Part shown: positions 1 through 14,200 of the stretch, piece after piece | Position numbering within the stretch: position 1 is the stretch's first letter | Layout of the letters: every line of letters starts with the position of its first letter | DNA from: Caprimulgus europaeus | Lineage: Eukaryota > Chordata > Aves > Caprimulgiformes > Caprimulgidae | Length of the DNA: 64,000 nt | NCBI GenBank assembly: GCA_907165065.1 | Contig: OU015551.1 | Coordinates: 1,736,001 to 1,800,000 of the forward strand | Direction: 5' to 3' | Program-made: the position numbers and the translations under genes | The notes under the pieces: generated by a model | What the model saw: the letters and a program-made list of their open reading frames with translations, nothing else | Databases searched by the model: none | Told to the model about the DNA's origin: nothing

Positions 1-1185
1 CTTTGCTGGATGAGGTGCTGTTGTAGAGTGTATTTTATAACTCCCTTTTACATAAAGGTTTTTCAAGTACAAGGAAAACGTTTCTGTAATATGATTTTAA
101 AATAAACAAGATGCTGTGAGCTGCTAATTCACCAGGTTACCCTTAGATGGAGCTGTCAGCCCCTCCACTGCTGAATTACATGGCTGCTGTTGGAAGGATA
201 AATGGCTTTTTCAGCACCACCTGTGGCAGTACATTCAGCATTGCAGTGACTCCACTCTATTCCCCAGTCCTTGCTGTGCCAGGCAAGAAGAGCTGTGTGC
301 CAGGTCCTGTGCTTTCTGGCACGTGTGGAGCTTGCCAGCACTGCTGCTTTGCTTCATGAATGGATTGCTTGGAAGATCAAGGTGCTTTTTGCCCTTGTGT
401 TCCACTTTTTCTGGAGTGATGGCTCAATTCCTGCAGGATTCCTCTGTGACCTCAGCAGCAGAAGCTGGAGAACAGTGTCATCTCGAGTCTGCTCTCCCTG
501 CACTCATCTTTCCACTGGGAACTGAATAAATGAGACTCTTTAGCCAGCCCTATCCTTGCCCTTTGCTGCTCACATCGTGCATGACCATGAAATGAGTAAG
601 CAAGTGTCTAGTTCAGGAATGTTACAGGCAGGAAATGTTCTGTGAGTGGAGGGGTCGAATGGGCCACTGAAGTAATTTTGGCATTAGAAGTACAAGTGGT
701 TTGGCTTATTTATGACTTTCCTCCTACCTCCCCCACAGTGTATTTTCATTTACTGCATGTCTTCTGTGAGTATTGTGTAGGAAAACTCTGAATTGGGACT
801 CTGGAGGTTTAGATTCTGTTCCCAGTTTAGTAACAGATTTCATACAGATAATCTTTTCCAGTTCCATTTCTGCTCTGTAGGATATGTTTATTACTATTTC
901 TTTACAATGCACTAGGAGGATAAAAATGAATTTTTAATACTGTCCTGTTTCTATTTTACCATAAAGCAGAAAAAACTACTTAAAAGTTCTTTTCAGCTTA
1001 TTGAACTTGACCAAGTGTTGAACACTAACAAAGGCTGAGACAGAGCTGGAATAGTTCACACATCTCCCCTCTGAGCTCAGATTCTCTCCTAACTTACTAC
1101 ACAAACTAGATGTAAACACCTTACTAAGGTGGAGCATGCTGCAGTTGGTGCTAAAAGTGTATTTTCTCACTTGTCTCTCTTCCAG

Positions 1186-4100
1186 GAAAAGAATGCTCAG
1201 CTACTGGGGACAGCACAGCAGTTATTCACCCACTGCCAGGCACAGAAAGAGGAAATCAAACGTCTTTTTCAGCAGAAACTTGATGAGGTAGCCCTGGTCT
1301 GGTGGAAGTGGATGCTTGTTAGTCATCTGCATGCAAACAGTTTTGATAAAAATAAGTAAGACCAGAGCAGTCTCAGGTCTTCAGCCTCTGTTTTGCAGCA
1401 GATCATGCTAAATAACGTGGAATCTGTATTGCTCTTTGGTTGTGTTTTATTTTCATTATTGAAGTTGTTGGGTGCTGCTCTGTGTCCAGGGGAAGGGAGT
1501 GACAGGCCACAGACACTGTGGTGTTTTAGTAAAGGATGCCTCCTCTGTTAGTTGGACAAACTCTTGTGTTGCCAAAGCAAACTCAGAAGCCCAGGAGGAA
1601 ATGTGGTGGCTTTCTACAAAAATAGTGTTCTTTTGGCTGACAAGAAAATAAATGCCAGTTTTAAACTTGAATTGCTGAGCAGCAGCTCCAAGTGAGCTAC
1701 TTCTGTCCTCGTTATCCCCTAGCAATGACAAAGTGCCTTGGAGAATGCTGGGGGACCTCTTGTGAGCCACCTAAATTCTGTGGATCTCCTCAATGTCAAT
1801 TTTGAATGGACAGTCATCTGGAATTAGGGTGTCAAGACCTTATTGAATGATCTTTTTCCTTCTCACTCTTCATCTTGTAGTTGGGAGTTAAAGCTCTGAC
1901 GTACAATGACCTGATCCAGGCTCAGAAGGAAATCTCTGCTCACAATCAGCAACTGAAAGAACAGACAAAACAGCTGGAGAAGGATAACAGTGAACTCAGG
2001 AACCAGAGCTTACAGCTGGTGTGTACAATGCTTGTGTCTGAGTAGTGGGCTGATGCTCCCATTTATGTGAGGAGGGTAGGTCATGAGCCAAGGGCTGCCC
2101 CTGTCTTCAAGGTATCTTAATAAATGAAGATCATCCAGCTGCTCTAGCTCCTCTGTAACAGAGAATGATGGGGAAAAATGCTGAGGTGACAGTTGGCCTC
2201 AGCTGTGTCCCATAAATAGCTTGTGACACCTACATGTGCACTTGTCACTGAATTTGGACCAGGTTTGTCCAGTGCTTGCTTTGTGGTGGCTGTAACTCTT
2301 GTGTTGTTCATCTTGGTAACTCAGACTGGTAAGGTAGGTGAGGGGGAAATCTGGATGTGGAAGTGGCTAGGGAGGCTGGGTGGTAACACTGTTTTTAGAA
2401 AGAACCAGGCCACCTCCTGACACATTATGTGGTGACCACAGGACCATTTTGGTGGCATTTTGCTTAAACTGAGAGGAGTTTTCAATGGGCTAAGAAGCTT
2501 CTTGCACATATCCAGTTGAAAGGTGCCTGTCTTTTGGCTTGTATCTTGGGTGGTGTGAAGTGGTGAAAGTTGTCTTTTAATCTGTTTATCCTGTGTCTTT
2601 GCAGCTTAAGGCACGGTGTGAAGAACTGAAACTGGATTGGTCAACATTGTCACTGGAGAACTTGCTGAAAGAGAAGCAGGCATTGAAGAATCAGATTTCT
2701 GAGAAACAGAAGCACTGTTTGGAATTGCAGGTAGAGAGCAAGAAACACATCTAGAGTCACCAGCTTGGGGTAGCTCTTGGGCTGTGGGCCAGTTAAGGGT
2801 ATTTGAGTAAATATGATGTTAATGATAAGCTAGGTGGCTGGTTTTCTTCCCCCACCTTTGCCCCCCTACATGCTCCTGAGGACTAATCTTGTTGTTAGTG
2901 GGTTTTAGTAAACTTGAAGAATAAGGATGTGGATAACTTTTAAAGGAAGGAGATGCTATGATCTGATTCCTTGGTAATTCTGTGGAAGAAGGAATCATTT
3001 TTATCATGAAACATAGTTAAAAAGCATGACCTGGTGAAAAGAAAGGTCCTGCTTGTTTGCATAGTATGTGGCTTCATGATAACATCATCTGTGTGCTCTG
3101 ACATCTTCATTCAGGAATCAGTTCCCACAGAACATCAGTTACCATAGTGAAAAATTAAACTCCTGGGACTGAAAAGCTTTTCCCTCCCCCCCCAACCCCT
3201 TTGAGATTAGCACTAGAGCTAATCCATCCTTTTGCTGGCCTTGACATGCCCTGACTGTTTTTGTTAATGACTGGCAGTATTGAGTTACTCCAGACTCTCT
3301 ATATAAGTTGAAAATATGTAATGTTTGCTTTTGCAATCTGAAAGGTGCTTTCTGAGAGTCTCTGAGCCATTCCCTTTACCTGCACCTTTTTGGTCTCAAG
3401 CTCAGAGCAACATCTCAAGTCAAAACTCCATAATGGGACAGAATTGTTAAGTGTGGTCTTTAATCATTGTCCTCCTCTTCATTTAAAGATCAGCATTGTG
3501 GAACTTGAGAAAAGCCAAAGGCAGCAGGAGCTCATGCAGCTGAAATCGTACACGCCGTCTGACGAGTCACTGTCAGTGCAGCTACGCAATAAAAACCATT
3601 TGAGCCGTGATCCCGAGGCTGATCACAGCAAGTTCCAGCTGGAGCTTGAGTGCTCCAAGTTTCCTATGCCCCACATCAATGGCATGAGCCCTGAACTGTC
3701 CATGAATGGCCATGCTACTCCCTATGAAATTCATAACACTTTTAGCAGGCCCTCTTCCAAGCAGAACACGCCTCAGTACACGACCTCTCACCTGGACCAA
3801 GAAATAGTTCCGTGTACCCCAAACCACGGCAGCAGACAGAAGGCAGACAAGATGGCAAGCTTGTCCTTACCTGATTACACCAGGTTTTCCCCAGCTAAAA
3901 TAGCCCTAAGGAGACACTTGAATCAAGACCATGCAGTCAATGGAAAAGCAACAACTAATGAGATACAGAGGTGAGAGTGATCATTTCTGAGGTTGGGAAA
4001 GGAGGGGTAATACTATTGCTTGGTTTTAGTAGCAGTGGTTTATTTAGATTGTGGAAAAATAATTTTTAAAGTGGGGTTTTCTATGCTTGTAAAAGTTTTG

Positions 4101-7100
4101 TGTCAGGAAAACCAGTGCAGCTGGTTGGGTAAATGGGGTGGTGCAGTGCCTTGAGCTTGGTACAGGAATTCCTTGCAAAAGGGAAGTTGTTACCTTTTGT
4201 ATTCTAACAACAATCATACATTTCTGTTCCAGAGCTGACCATGTCAAAGAGAATGGCCTTACATATCCAAGCCCTGGTATTTCAAATGGCATAAAGCTGA
4301 GTCCTCAGGAAACTCGGCCCTCTTCCCCAGCGGCCTTACCAATTGCAGGAGAGAAGGTAAGAGATCTGCTTGTGCTCAAATGCAGAGATGTTGTACCTGG
4401 TAGAACAAAGAAAAAGTTGGCTAAACTAGGGGATGCAGGCACCTTTCTTTCTGTGGTCAGCTTGGCTTGGAAAATAACATAAAATACAGGTAAAATAAAA
4501 AGAAGGTACTGGCTAGCTGGAGAGAATATTGTGCTCATGAAAGATGTGCTTACCTCTGAGTTACTGGTTTCCATATAAACTGTGCCAGTAGTGCAGTAGG
4601 ACTTGTTTTTGATCTAGTGTGTGTCTACTTAAACTTGAAAAGGAGTAGTTAGAAAAATAAAAATAGTAAAAGATTGTCCATGTAATTGGTCCAGCCATGA
4701 ATCATGCTGATGCTCATTTCAGAGCAAGCAGGTGCCCTCCAATAGGAGGTTACCATGGAAATATTTCTGCATACTACATCTTCTGCGTGCAGAGGGCCTC
4801 AAGGTATGAATTCTATCAGTTGAGTGCTTTTCACAGAGCTCTGACAAAGACACTAGGAAATGAGCTTGCCTAAGGCATCCTTTTCCTTATGCTTGGGGCC
4901 AGCAGTAGCTTTAATTTACATATTTCTATGCTGTTGGATATTGCTATCCCAGTAGACTGGTGCTGGTAACAAAGGTGCTCCATACGTGCCCTGTCTTTGC
5001 TATATATTCATCACCCTTAATTGTGTAATTATTATTTTTAATTTTTTTTTTAAAAAGGAAGGTGGATAAACTATAATTGAGCAGGTTACCATTAGTTTTA
5101 AAAGTCTTTTCAGGAATACCATGCAGTTAAGAACTTTTTCTTCTGTATTTACAGGTTTTGAGAGAGAGAACCTCTGTGAGTAATGGAGAAACTATCACCA
5201 GCCTACCTATCAGTATTCCTCTCAGCACAGTGCAGCCCAATAAACTCCCTGTTAGTATCCCTCTGGCCAGCGTAGTCCTACCTAGCCGTGTTGAGAAGGT
5301 GGTGAGTAAGGGATTGTCAACACTTTCCATCCCAAACTAAAATCACACTGGGCAGTAATGGGGTGCTGTGCACCAGAGTCTTTAGTGGGCTGGTCGTCTC
5401 AGATGTCCTGTGCTTCAGGGGAGGCTGCTGTTGGGATGCTTCCTCTTGGCTCTTAGCCATTCTGTGGATGTTCTTTACTCTTTTGGCTGTGGGGTGGTGG
5501 TATTTCAGCCAGGGGGAAAGTCAAGTACGTGCCTTGAGAGATCCTGGTCTTAAATGTCTGGGTGGAAGAGATGCAGAGTCTGAGAGTTCGTGACAGTGAA
5601 AGCAGAGCATCACACATATCAGTTTGTTCTTAGCCCCTGCTTTCTTACGTGACCCTGGGAGACAAATTCTTCTGCTTCAGTTTGGTCACCTCAGAATTGT
5701 CCATCTTCATCACATCCATGTGTAGGATGAACCTGAATAGCGCCTGGAGGCTGTAATAACTGATGTGTGAGTGACTGCTCCAGAGCAAGCAGCCAGAGAA
5801 CTTTTGGGGCCACCTCTTTTTGAAACCCTGCCAAGTCTGTGCTACTCTCAGTGGCAGAAGAGTTTAAAAAAGCCTGGTCCAGTTTCTCACAAACGTTTTA
5901 TCACAAAAATGTTACAGTAGAGAACTGAGGAGCATTTGCTGCTTTCACATGAGCTGTGGATTGAACATCCATCCACAAATGCTGCCTTCCCATCCCACGT
6001 TTGGAAAGCTTGAGCTGTTTCATACTATTGAATCCATTATCTTTTTCTAGCTGTAGACTTTTAGTTGGAGCAGAACTACAGTTTGCCCAGCTCTTGAGCA
6101 CAAGTTGTTTGTCCTTCAGAGCTCCCTTCCAACCTCAAGCATTGTGATGATTCTGTGTGATTCTGTCCTCAGAGAGCACGCCCTGGATGGCCTCTCTCGC
6201 TCCAACACCTTGTTTATTCAGGCTGCCATTTCACAGTTGTTTTGCCTGCGTTAGGAAAACACCTCTTGTTGATCATACCCTCAGATAATGTCCCAGAGAC
6301 CACAGTCTGATGCATTTTATGTCCAGTTTGGGGTTGTTTTGGGGAACTTTGTGTGCACAGGCTTGGGAACATGATCCCATGAAACTATCTGTTTCCTTTC
6401 TGGCTGCCTGTGAAGCAGTGGACCAAGGCATTCATTTTATGATTGCAGTGCTGTTCTAAAACTAAACTTTCTGGGATGATGAGCCCCTGTTCTCCCTGTA
6501 TCTGCATGGGATCTGTTGTGTGCTAGATACAGTATAATTAATGACAGTATAATGCAGTATAATTAATGACAGTATAATGCAGTATAATTAATGACAGGAT
6601 AATGCAGTATAATTAATGACAGGATAATGCAGTATAATTAATGACAGGATAATGCAGTATAATTAATGACAGTATTCATTTTTGTCCCATAACATGCTGA
6701 TCTATGTTTTTCTCAAAACAAGCACAATCTAGGACATTTAGGAAGTAGAGGCATTTTCCTTGGTAGATCTACTAATGCATGTGAATTTGATTTAAACTGT
6801 TGACTTTTGGGTACGCTCCTGTACTAACATACCTGTTTCTCTCCCCCCCAGAGAAGCACACCTAGCCCAGTCCATCAGAGCAGAGACTCCTCGACACTTG
6901 AAAAGCAGATTGGTGCTAGCTCTCATAATGGTGTAAGCAATGCTGCTGGAAACAAGCCACTGGCTTTGGCTACCTCAGGTAACGGCCGCGGCTCCGCGCA
7001 GGCGCGCGGTCCTGTCGCGGCAGCATCCCGTGACAGCAGTAGAGTGACAGATAAATGTGTGTTTCCTAACGAGACCAAAGAATCTGGTGAGGCCACAGCT

Positions 7101-10100
7101 GGAATATTGTGTCCAGTTCTGGGCCCCCCAATTCAAGAAGGACAGGGAGCTGCTGGAGAGAGTCCAGCACAGAGCCACCAAGGTGATGAAGGGAGTGGAG
7201 CAGCTCCCTGATGAGGAAAGGCTGAGGGAGCTGGGGCTCTTGAGCTTGGAGAAGAGGAGACTGAGGGGGGACCTCATTAATGTTGATCAATATCTGAAGG
7301 GTGAGTGTCAGGAGGATGGGGCCAGGCTCTTCTCAGTGGTGTCCAGTGATAGGACAAGGGGCAATGGGTGTGAGCTGGAACACAGGAGGTTCTGCTTAAA
7401 TTTGAGAAAGAACTTCTTTCCTGTGAGGGTGCCAGAGCCCTGGGCCAGGCTGCCCAGGGAGGGTGTGGAGTCTCCTTCTCTGGAGACATTCAAGACCCAC
7501 CTGGACGCCTTCCTGTGTGATCTCATCCAGGTGTTCCTGCTCTGGCAGAGGGATTGGACTGGATGAGCTTTCGAGGTCCCTTCCAACCCCTGACACTCTG
7601 GGATTCTGTGATTAATCAGATTATGAGGTTTTGAGGCAATATGTGCCTACAGATCGGGTGCATTCTGGCATGAAGTATTGGTTTGATGTGCTTTACCTGA
7701 ACTGCAACACCTTGCAGTGTAAATGAATAATTGATTTTTAAAATTCTTCTCTGTAGATTAAGAGATTCCTACCTGTACCATGTGTGAAACCAGCAAAGTG
7801 ATGCATAGCTCTGCTATGAGCTGGTGATCTGGCTTTAAAAGTTTTATTTTACAGGGTGGTGGACTTTTTTAATAGCAAAATTAATTTCTTGATGCAGGTC
7901 ACAATGGTGCCTCATGAGCAGTTGTAAAGGCACAAGTATCTGAGTAGGAAGAAATGTCAAATGGGAGAGGATAGGGACACCTTAAAGTGCAGACACGGCT
8001 TCTGAACTCACTCATCTGTTGAAATTGTGACCTTTTGGGATATGGAAATGTTGTGGACCAGGAAAAGTAGATTCTAGTGTACAGAGGCTTTTCTACAGCT
8101 GATCCCTCATCAGAGAGTATGTTCTTAATGTTGACCACCTTGAGGGGCTTGTGTTGTTTCTTGCATCTGTTTTGCAAAGAAGGGCTTGGCTGCAGTTTTC
8201 TATAAAACCAATGAAATATTTAAAAGCAAAAACCTTGTTGTAAAACACTGCCATGTTCTCTTCTGCCCCTTTCCTTTAGACAGCCCAGAGATGAGGCCTT
8301 CCTGGAGCACCAAACCCACATATGATACCCCATGACTTCCCTTTCCAAGATTCCTCCCTTGTGGCATTCTTCTGCCACAATGTCTTTGAAGATCCCCTGT
8401 CACTCCCTAAGCCCCAGCCTTCTGTTTAATTTTTAGAAGGAGGTGGGCTGTACAGATGCCACCATCCCTTCTGTTTTGGGGAAGGAAACGGACTGAATTT
8501 GTCTGTCTGTTTCCTTGATGAGAGGAAGGAGTTGAGAGTAGAGGAGCCCTGATTTCAAAAGGCATAATAGCTCAAAAGAAACTTACACTTGAATTCAATT
8601 TAAAAACCAGGTAGAGCATAGGATATCTCCATATAACACTTGGAATTTTCCTGAACTTGCAAAAGAATAGTGAAAAATCATTAACCCCTAACTGAGACCA
8701 TCAGCTCACAGAGCCACCTTCTCCACTGCACTTGTAGAAAGCAGCTGGGCAGTTTGCTGTGTAATACACACCCAAGGGCTGATCTGATGCAGGTAGAGCT
8801 GAAACCACTCCCAGTCATCCCAGAACTCTAGCACTGTGAACTATCACTCAGCAGAAGCAATGATGTATACTTTCCCTTTCAACAGGTTTTTCTTACTCTT
8901 CTGGCTCCGTGGCAGTCAATGGAAATCTTACAAACAGCCCAGCCCATCTTAACCATAGTGTTGATCAGGCAGCTCTGGACGACTCTGGGAGTCTGTTTAA
9001 CTCAGTAGGGTCTCGGAGTTCCACTCCACAACATCCTTTGCTAATGATGCAGTCAAGGAACTCTGGGCAAAACTCCCCTGCTCACCAGCACTCAACAAGC
9101 CCCAGGTTAAATGGCACCTCTCAGAGCCTGGTAGGGGTATTGCAATATGCAGATGCTCAGAAGATGTTTGCCGAAGGATCAAAGGGGGATCTTCAGTCTG
9201 ATGCAGCGTTTTCAGATCCTGAGAACGAGACCAAGAGAAGAATCATCTTTACAATCTCTCCTAATACAGGACATGTAAAACAATCCCCTTCCAACAAGCA
9301 CAGCCCTCTGCCCGCGAGCGCTCGGCTGGACTGCGGCCCAGCACACGCGCAGGACGGGAAGAAGCGAGGCCGGCGGAAGAGATCCTCGACTGGGAACCTC
9401 AGCGGGACCTCCGGGGTCTCCCCGAAACGCAAACCCTTACCCGCTGTGTCTGGACTCTTTACGCAGCCATCGGGTTCACCACTCAATATCAACTCCATGG
9501 TAAGGGCAAAAATGAAGAGCTCTGGCCAGAGAGAAGGGCCTGGGAAAAGCTCTTTGAGTTAAAGTGAGCTCCGAGTGTTCTGTCCTTTAGCGTCCTCCCC
9601 GGCTGCTCCAGTGCCAGTGGCTGGAATTGGTGTGAGGACCCTTTGTGAAAATGGCCCCTCTGAAAGGCGAGAGATTAGCTGAAAAGTTGGTGGCCTGTGT
9701 TGCCACCTCAGCTTGGAGAAGAGGAGACTGAGGGGGGACCTCATTAATGTTGATCAATATCTGAAGGGTGAGTGTCAGGAGGATGGGGCCAGGCTCTTCT
9801 CAGTGATGATCAATGGTAGGACAAGGGGCAATGGGTGTGAGCTGGAACACAGGAGGTTCTGCTTGGATTTGAGGAGGAACTTCTTTCCTGTGAGGGTGCC
9901 AGAGCCCTGGGCCAGGCTGCCCAGGGAGGGTGTGGAGTCTCCTTCTCTGGAGACATTCAAGACCCTCCTGGACACCTTCCTGTGTGATCTCATCCAGGTG
10001 TTCCTGCTCTGGCAGGGGGATTGGACTGGATGAGCTTTGGAGGTCCCTTCCAATCCCTGACACTCTGGGATTCTGTGATTCTGTGTAGACAGAACATCTT

Positions 10101-11150
10101 CAAAGAGTTCTTTGCTGTCAGAGCATTAAAAATTACAAATAATCTCTTATGGCAAAGAGCTTGTTTGTGTAGTGCAGTTGATTTTTAGGCTGTAGGTTAA
10201 ATATTTTGAAAATAGTTTAAACTAAGATTGACTAAATAGCATCAGAGTGCCAGAAGCATATGGCATTCTTGCATAATTAAGCCAGCTATACAAGTTGTGT
10301 TCATGTGATCCTAGAGTGGTAGTTTGAAAAAAAAAAAAAATTAAACAAATTAATGTGATTATCCCATGTCTTAATTTCTGTGTTTAAACATGAAATTGAA
10401 GAATGAAAATGAAATATTTTCCAAATGATATTAAGGCTTTCATCCCAGGCTCTAAGGCAGGATGGTGGAGTTACAACAAGGGCAGTGCTAACCAAGCAGC
10501 TGTTGGCATATCCTCCAGCTGAGCCAGTTAAGCCTGCTTTTAATGTCCTTAACAAGATGCCTTGTTTCTAAATGGATGCTCTCATCTGTAACTGCTTTCT
10601 TTCCCTTCTTGCCCAGGTCAATAACATTAACCAGCCTTTAGAAATAACAGCCATTTCCTCTCCTGAAAACTCCCTGAAGAACTCTCCTGTTCCTTACCAG
10701 GACAATGACCAGCCCCCGGTACTGAAAAAGGAAAAGCCCCTCATTCAGACCAACGGCGTTCACTACTCCCCTCTGACATCAGACGAAGAGCAGGGATCTG
10801 AAGACGAGCACAACAGCAGCAGGTGAGTACACAGGCCTGGGTCTCATGGGTGAGCTTTCTCTGAGAGCTGGTAGTGGTGTTCTGAACTGGAGAGGTGTGT
10901 TAAGCTGCCTTTGTTCCCTTTGCTTGGAGACCAATTCCATTATTGTGAGCCTCTTACGCAGCTGAAATCGTGAGTAGGGAAGGTATTTATGGGGTGGACT
11001 GGACTGGGGTATGGGATTGGACTAGATGATCTTTTGAGGTTCCTTCCAATCCCTAATATTCTGTAATATTCTGTGATTTAGGAAATAGTACTTGCATGTT
11101 GCTGTGTTTGCCAAGCTGACAGTCTGGCCTCTGAAAGAATTAGTGTAGAA

Positions 11151-11236
<86 letters not shown>

Positions 11237-14200
11237 TACTGTGTTGCTTTGTGGCAGCACTCAGGCTGTGTGTGTAATTTTTAACAAAGAATCTGCCTCC
11301 TGCTCACTCCTGGTTTCAGTTGATTAAATCAACTAGTTCAATCAATTCAGTTCAATCTAGTTGATTGAAAATTCTTCACTTCCTGCCCCAAACTGTTGAT
11401 GTGTTGCTCTGAAAATGGAGCAGCTGCCACCCTTTGCCTGCTGTGGGGTGTAATTTTTTTTTCTTGTTTAAGGTGCTGGGAAAGTAATCACTAGAGAAAT
11501 GTGAGCACCAGCTTTCTTCTTGTGAGAGAAAAGCACCAGTGGAGTCCTCTGAACATGCACTAATCTTGGCAAAGGGCAATAATAATTCTGAACTCTGTAA
11601 TTCAATAATACTTAAAGTTTGTGGTGAGGTTTTTTTATGCTTTTAAGTCCTTTTAGTAACATACAGCTGTCTAGCTGAGCTGGTTTTATGTACTCTAGTC
11701 AACTGTTAAGATGTAAACATGAGGAAGACAAGTTCTGAGAGTAAATGTGCAACAAAAAGTCTGCAGTGAGTGCTCTAACCTTTTTATTTTCCCACTAGAA
11801 TTGAGAGGAAAATTGCAACAATATCATTGGAAAGCAAATCTCCACAGAAGACTGTTGAAAATGGTAGGTGTGAGGAATGTCAGTTATTTGTTGTGATGGT
11901 TGGATCTGGGAACAAGTGTCTGCCACCGACTGAAGCTGTTGGTTGGTGTCAGGCTTTTGTGTTGCTGAGCAGAGTCCAGTTCTGCCAGGGCTTTGCATGA
12001 TGATAATTAAGACAGGTGGCTGCTAATTACAGATTTTGGTTCAGTTCTTTCTGTAGTCACAGGTCACCAAAGATCTGACCATTTTTTTCACTGGCTTAGG
12101 ATTTGGGGAGGGACAAAGTACAAAGGCTGAGAAAAAAGTAGATCAGCATTTTCAAACTTTTTCAGAGCACTAAACTAAATGTTAAGGATTTTTGAGTGAC
12201 TTCACAAATATTTCTGCCTTTGGCTCAGAAATAGCATTACAGACAGATAAAATGTGGGTGTTGAAAGATAAAACCCTGTTCTTAATGAACAGATGCAGTG
12301 AATCCTGTTTTCTGACATTTATACATCTTCTTCCAAACTTAGGTGGCAGCTTATCCGGGAGGAAACAAGCACAAAGCAACGAAAACATGAACAGCAGTAA
12401 ATGGAAATCTACTTTTTCACCAATATCTGACATCAACCTGACCAAAACTACAGATAGTCCCTTACAGTCAGTTTCATCTCTGAGCCAGAATTCGCTGTTT
12501 GCCTTCAGGCCATCCTCTGAGGACAGCCTTGCCATGGACACCAAGATCTCGGCACACGCACGGAAAAGCATGGCCATGCCCTCGGCCGGGGCGGACGGGC
12601 TCAGCCCCAGCACTAACTCCACTAATGGATTCACATACAATGGGGGGCTGTCAGCTGACTTGGGTTTACACAGCTTTATTGATGGTGCTTCTCTTCCACA
12701 CAAGGCTTCGGATGTGACCACTTCCAACTGCTCCCTGGGTTTCCAGTCGCAGCGAAGCAAAGATGTGGGGGTGTCGGAAACGAATCCTTTCTTGAACAAG
12801 AGGCAGCTCGAAGGTCTCGGCGGCACGAAAGGAGAAGACTTAAATCGTTCTGGGGTCAAAAGCAAAGAGATCAGTGAGATAAGCATTCGTACTGGGGGTT
12901 CTTCAGAAAAAACCTCTTTGCAGCATAACGGAAAGGTTGGCAAAGGAAGGGACCGAGATGTGGAGTTTAAAAACGGCCACAACCTTTTCATTTCTGCTGC
13001 TGTTTCATCTGGTGGCCTTCTGAATGGGAAAAGCCTTTCTACTGCTGTTTCTTCAGCAGGCAACCCAGCATCTTCTGTTCAGACACACCATCCTTTCCTA
13101 AACACTTTGACCACTGGATCGCAGTTCCCCCTCGGCCCCATGGCCTTGCAAGCAAACCTCAACTCGGTGACAAATTCCTCAGTATTGCAGTCCTTATTTA
13201 ATTCAATGCCAGCTGCTGCCAGTCTGGTCCACGTGTCATCAGCTGCAACCAGACTGACTAATTCTCACACTATGGGGAACTTCTCTCCTGGGGTTACAGG
13301 TGGAACAGTTGGAGGTAGGCAGAACTCTTTCTCTGGTATAAGACAGGGCCTAAAGGAAAGTCTGACACTGCCTCTCCAGGGGTGAAACCCTTTCATTTCT
13401 GCAGGATGTGAAGCAAATCTATCCCACATAACCAGTCTCCTCTATCTCTTGGAAATGCTAGGATGAGTTCAGTTCCCCACAGTGAAATCTCATGAGCTTT
13501 GTCTCCTAGATGAGCTTGTTGTTATCACCTTAATGAAAGAATACACCCAGACTTTGTGATTTCATAATGTATGCTTGTTCAGATGTTGCTGTGTTGGAAC
13601 CAACTTAGGTCTGCCTGCAGGTAAAAGATTTAACTTGTCATGGTACCAAGTTAAGGATCTCTCTAACTTGTCAACTTGAGTAAAGGTTGAGGTTAGGCCT
13701 TGAATGGATTTAGCATGATCCAGGAAGAGCAGAACATCAGTGCCTCTTCAGAGGAGGTGGTGCTGGGAATTGCATAGCATTCTGGCTCTCAGATGGACAC
13801 AAGAGCGTTTCTCTGCCAGGAAGGGCAATGCCATATGCACTTTGCACTTCTGGGATTCTGCACAGCCTTGGCTTCTGTGGCCCAAACTGGAGACAAGCTG
13901 GCAGGACTAGAAGATAGTCTGAACCTGCCATTACTAAATGTCCAAGGCAGTTTTTCCTTACCTGTCCATAATCATTCAGGCACCATGTCGGGAAATCCTA
14001 ACTCTCACATCTCTCAGCACATAGATTTGCTGGAAATACAATCTCCCCTCTGCTGCCCTGTAAGTGGGAAAGCAGGAGGGTGGGGAGGGAAGAGCAGCAC
14101 TTTGAGTCTTCAGATAAACAACTCTAGAGACCACGTAATCTCATCCAAAGTCTGCCTGTGTGGTATAGAACTGACAGTTCTTGGGTCTGACCATTTGTCC

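Noticed and set aside
1129-1185. ATG 57 bases before the first DOT1L exon in the window
   Set aside because: It is in the intron ahead of a clear acceptor (CTTCCAG). The coding exon continues from upstream exons outside the window.
7057-7566. 169-codon frame similar to a reverse-transcriptase C-terminus
   Set aside because: End of a 5'-truncated CR1 element read into its 3'UTR, not a host gene. The same holds for 45049-45564 (minus) and 9713-10033.
12182-13063. 293-codon minus-strand frame
   Set aside because: Shadow of the long DOT1L exon; the plus strand clearly encodes the conserved DOT1L tail.
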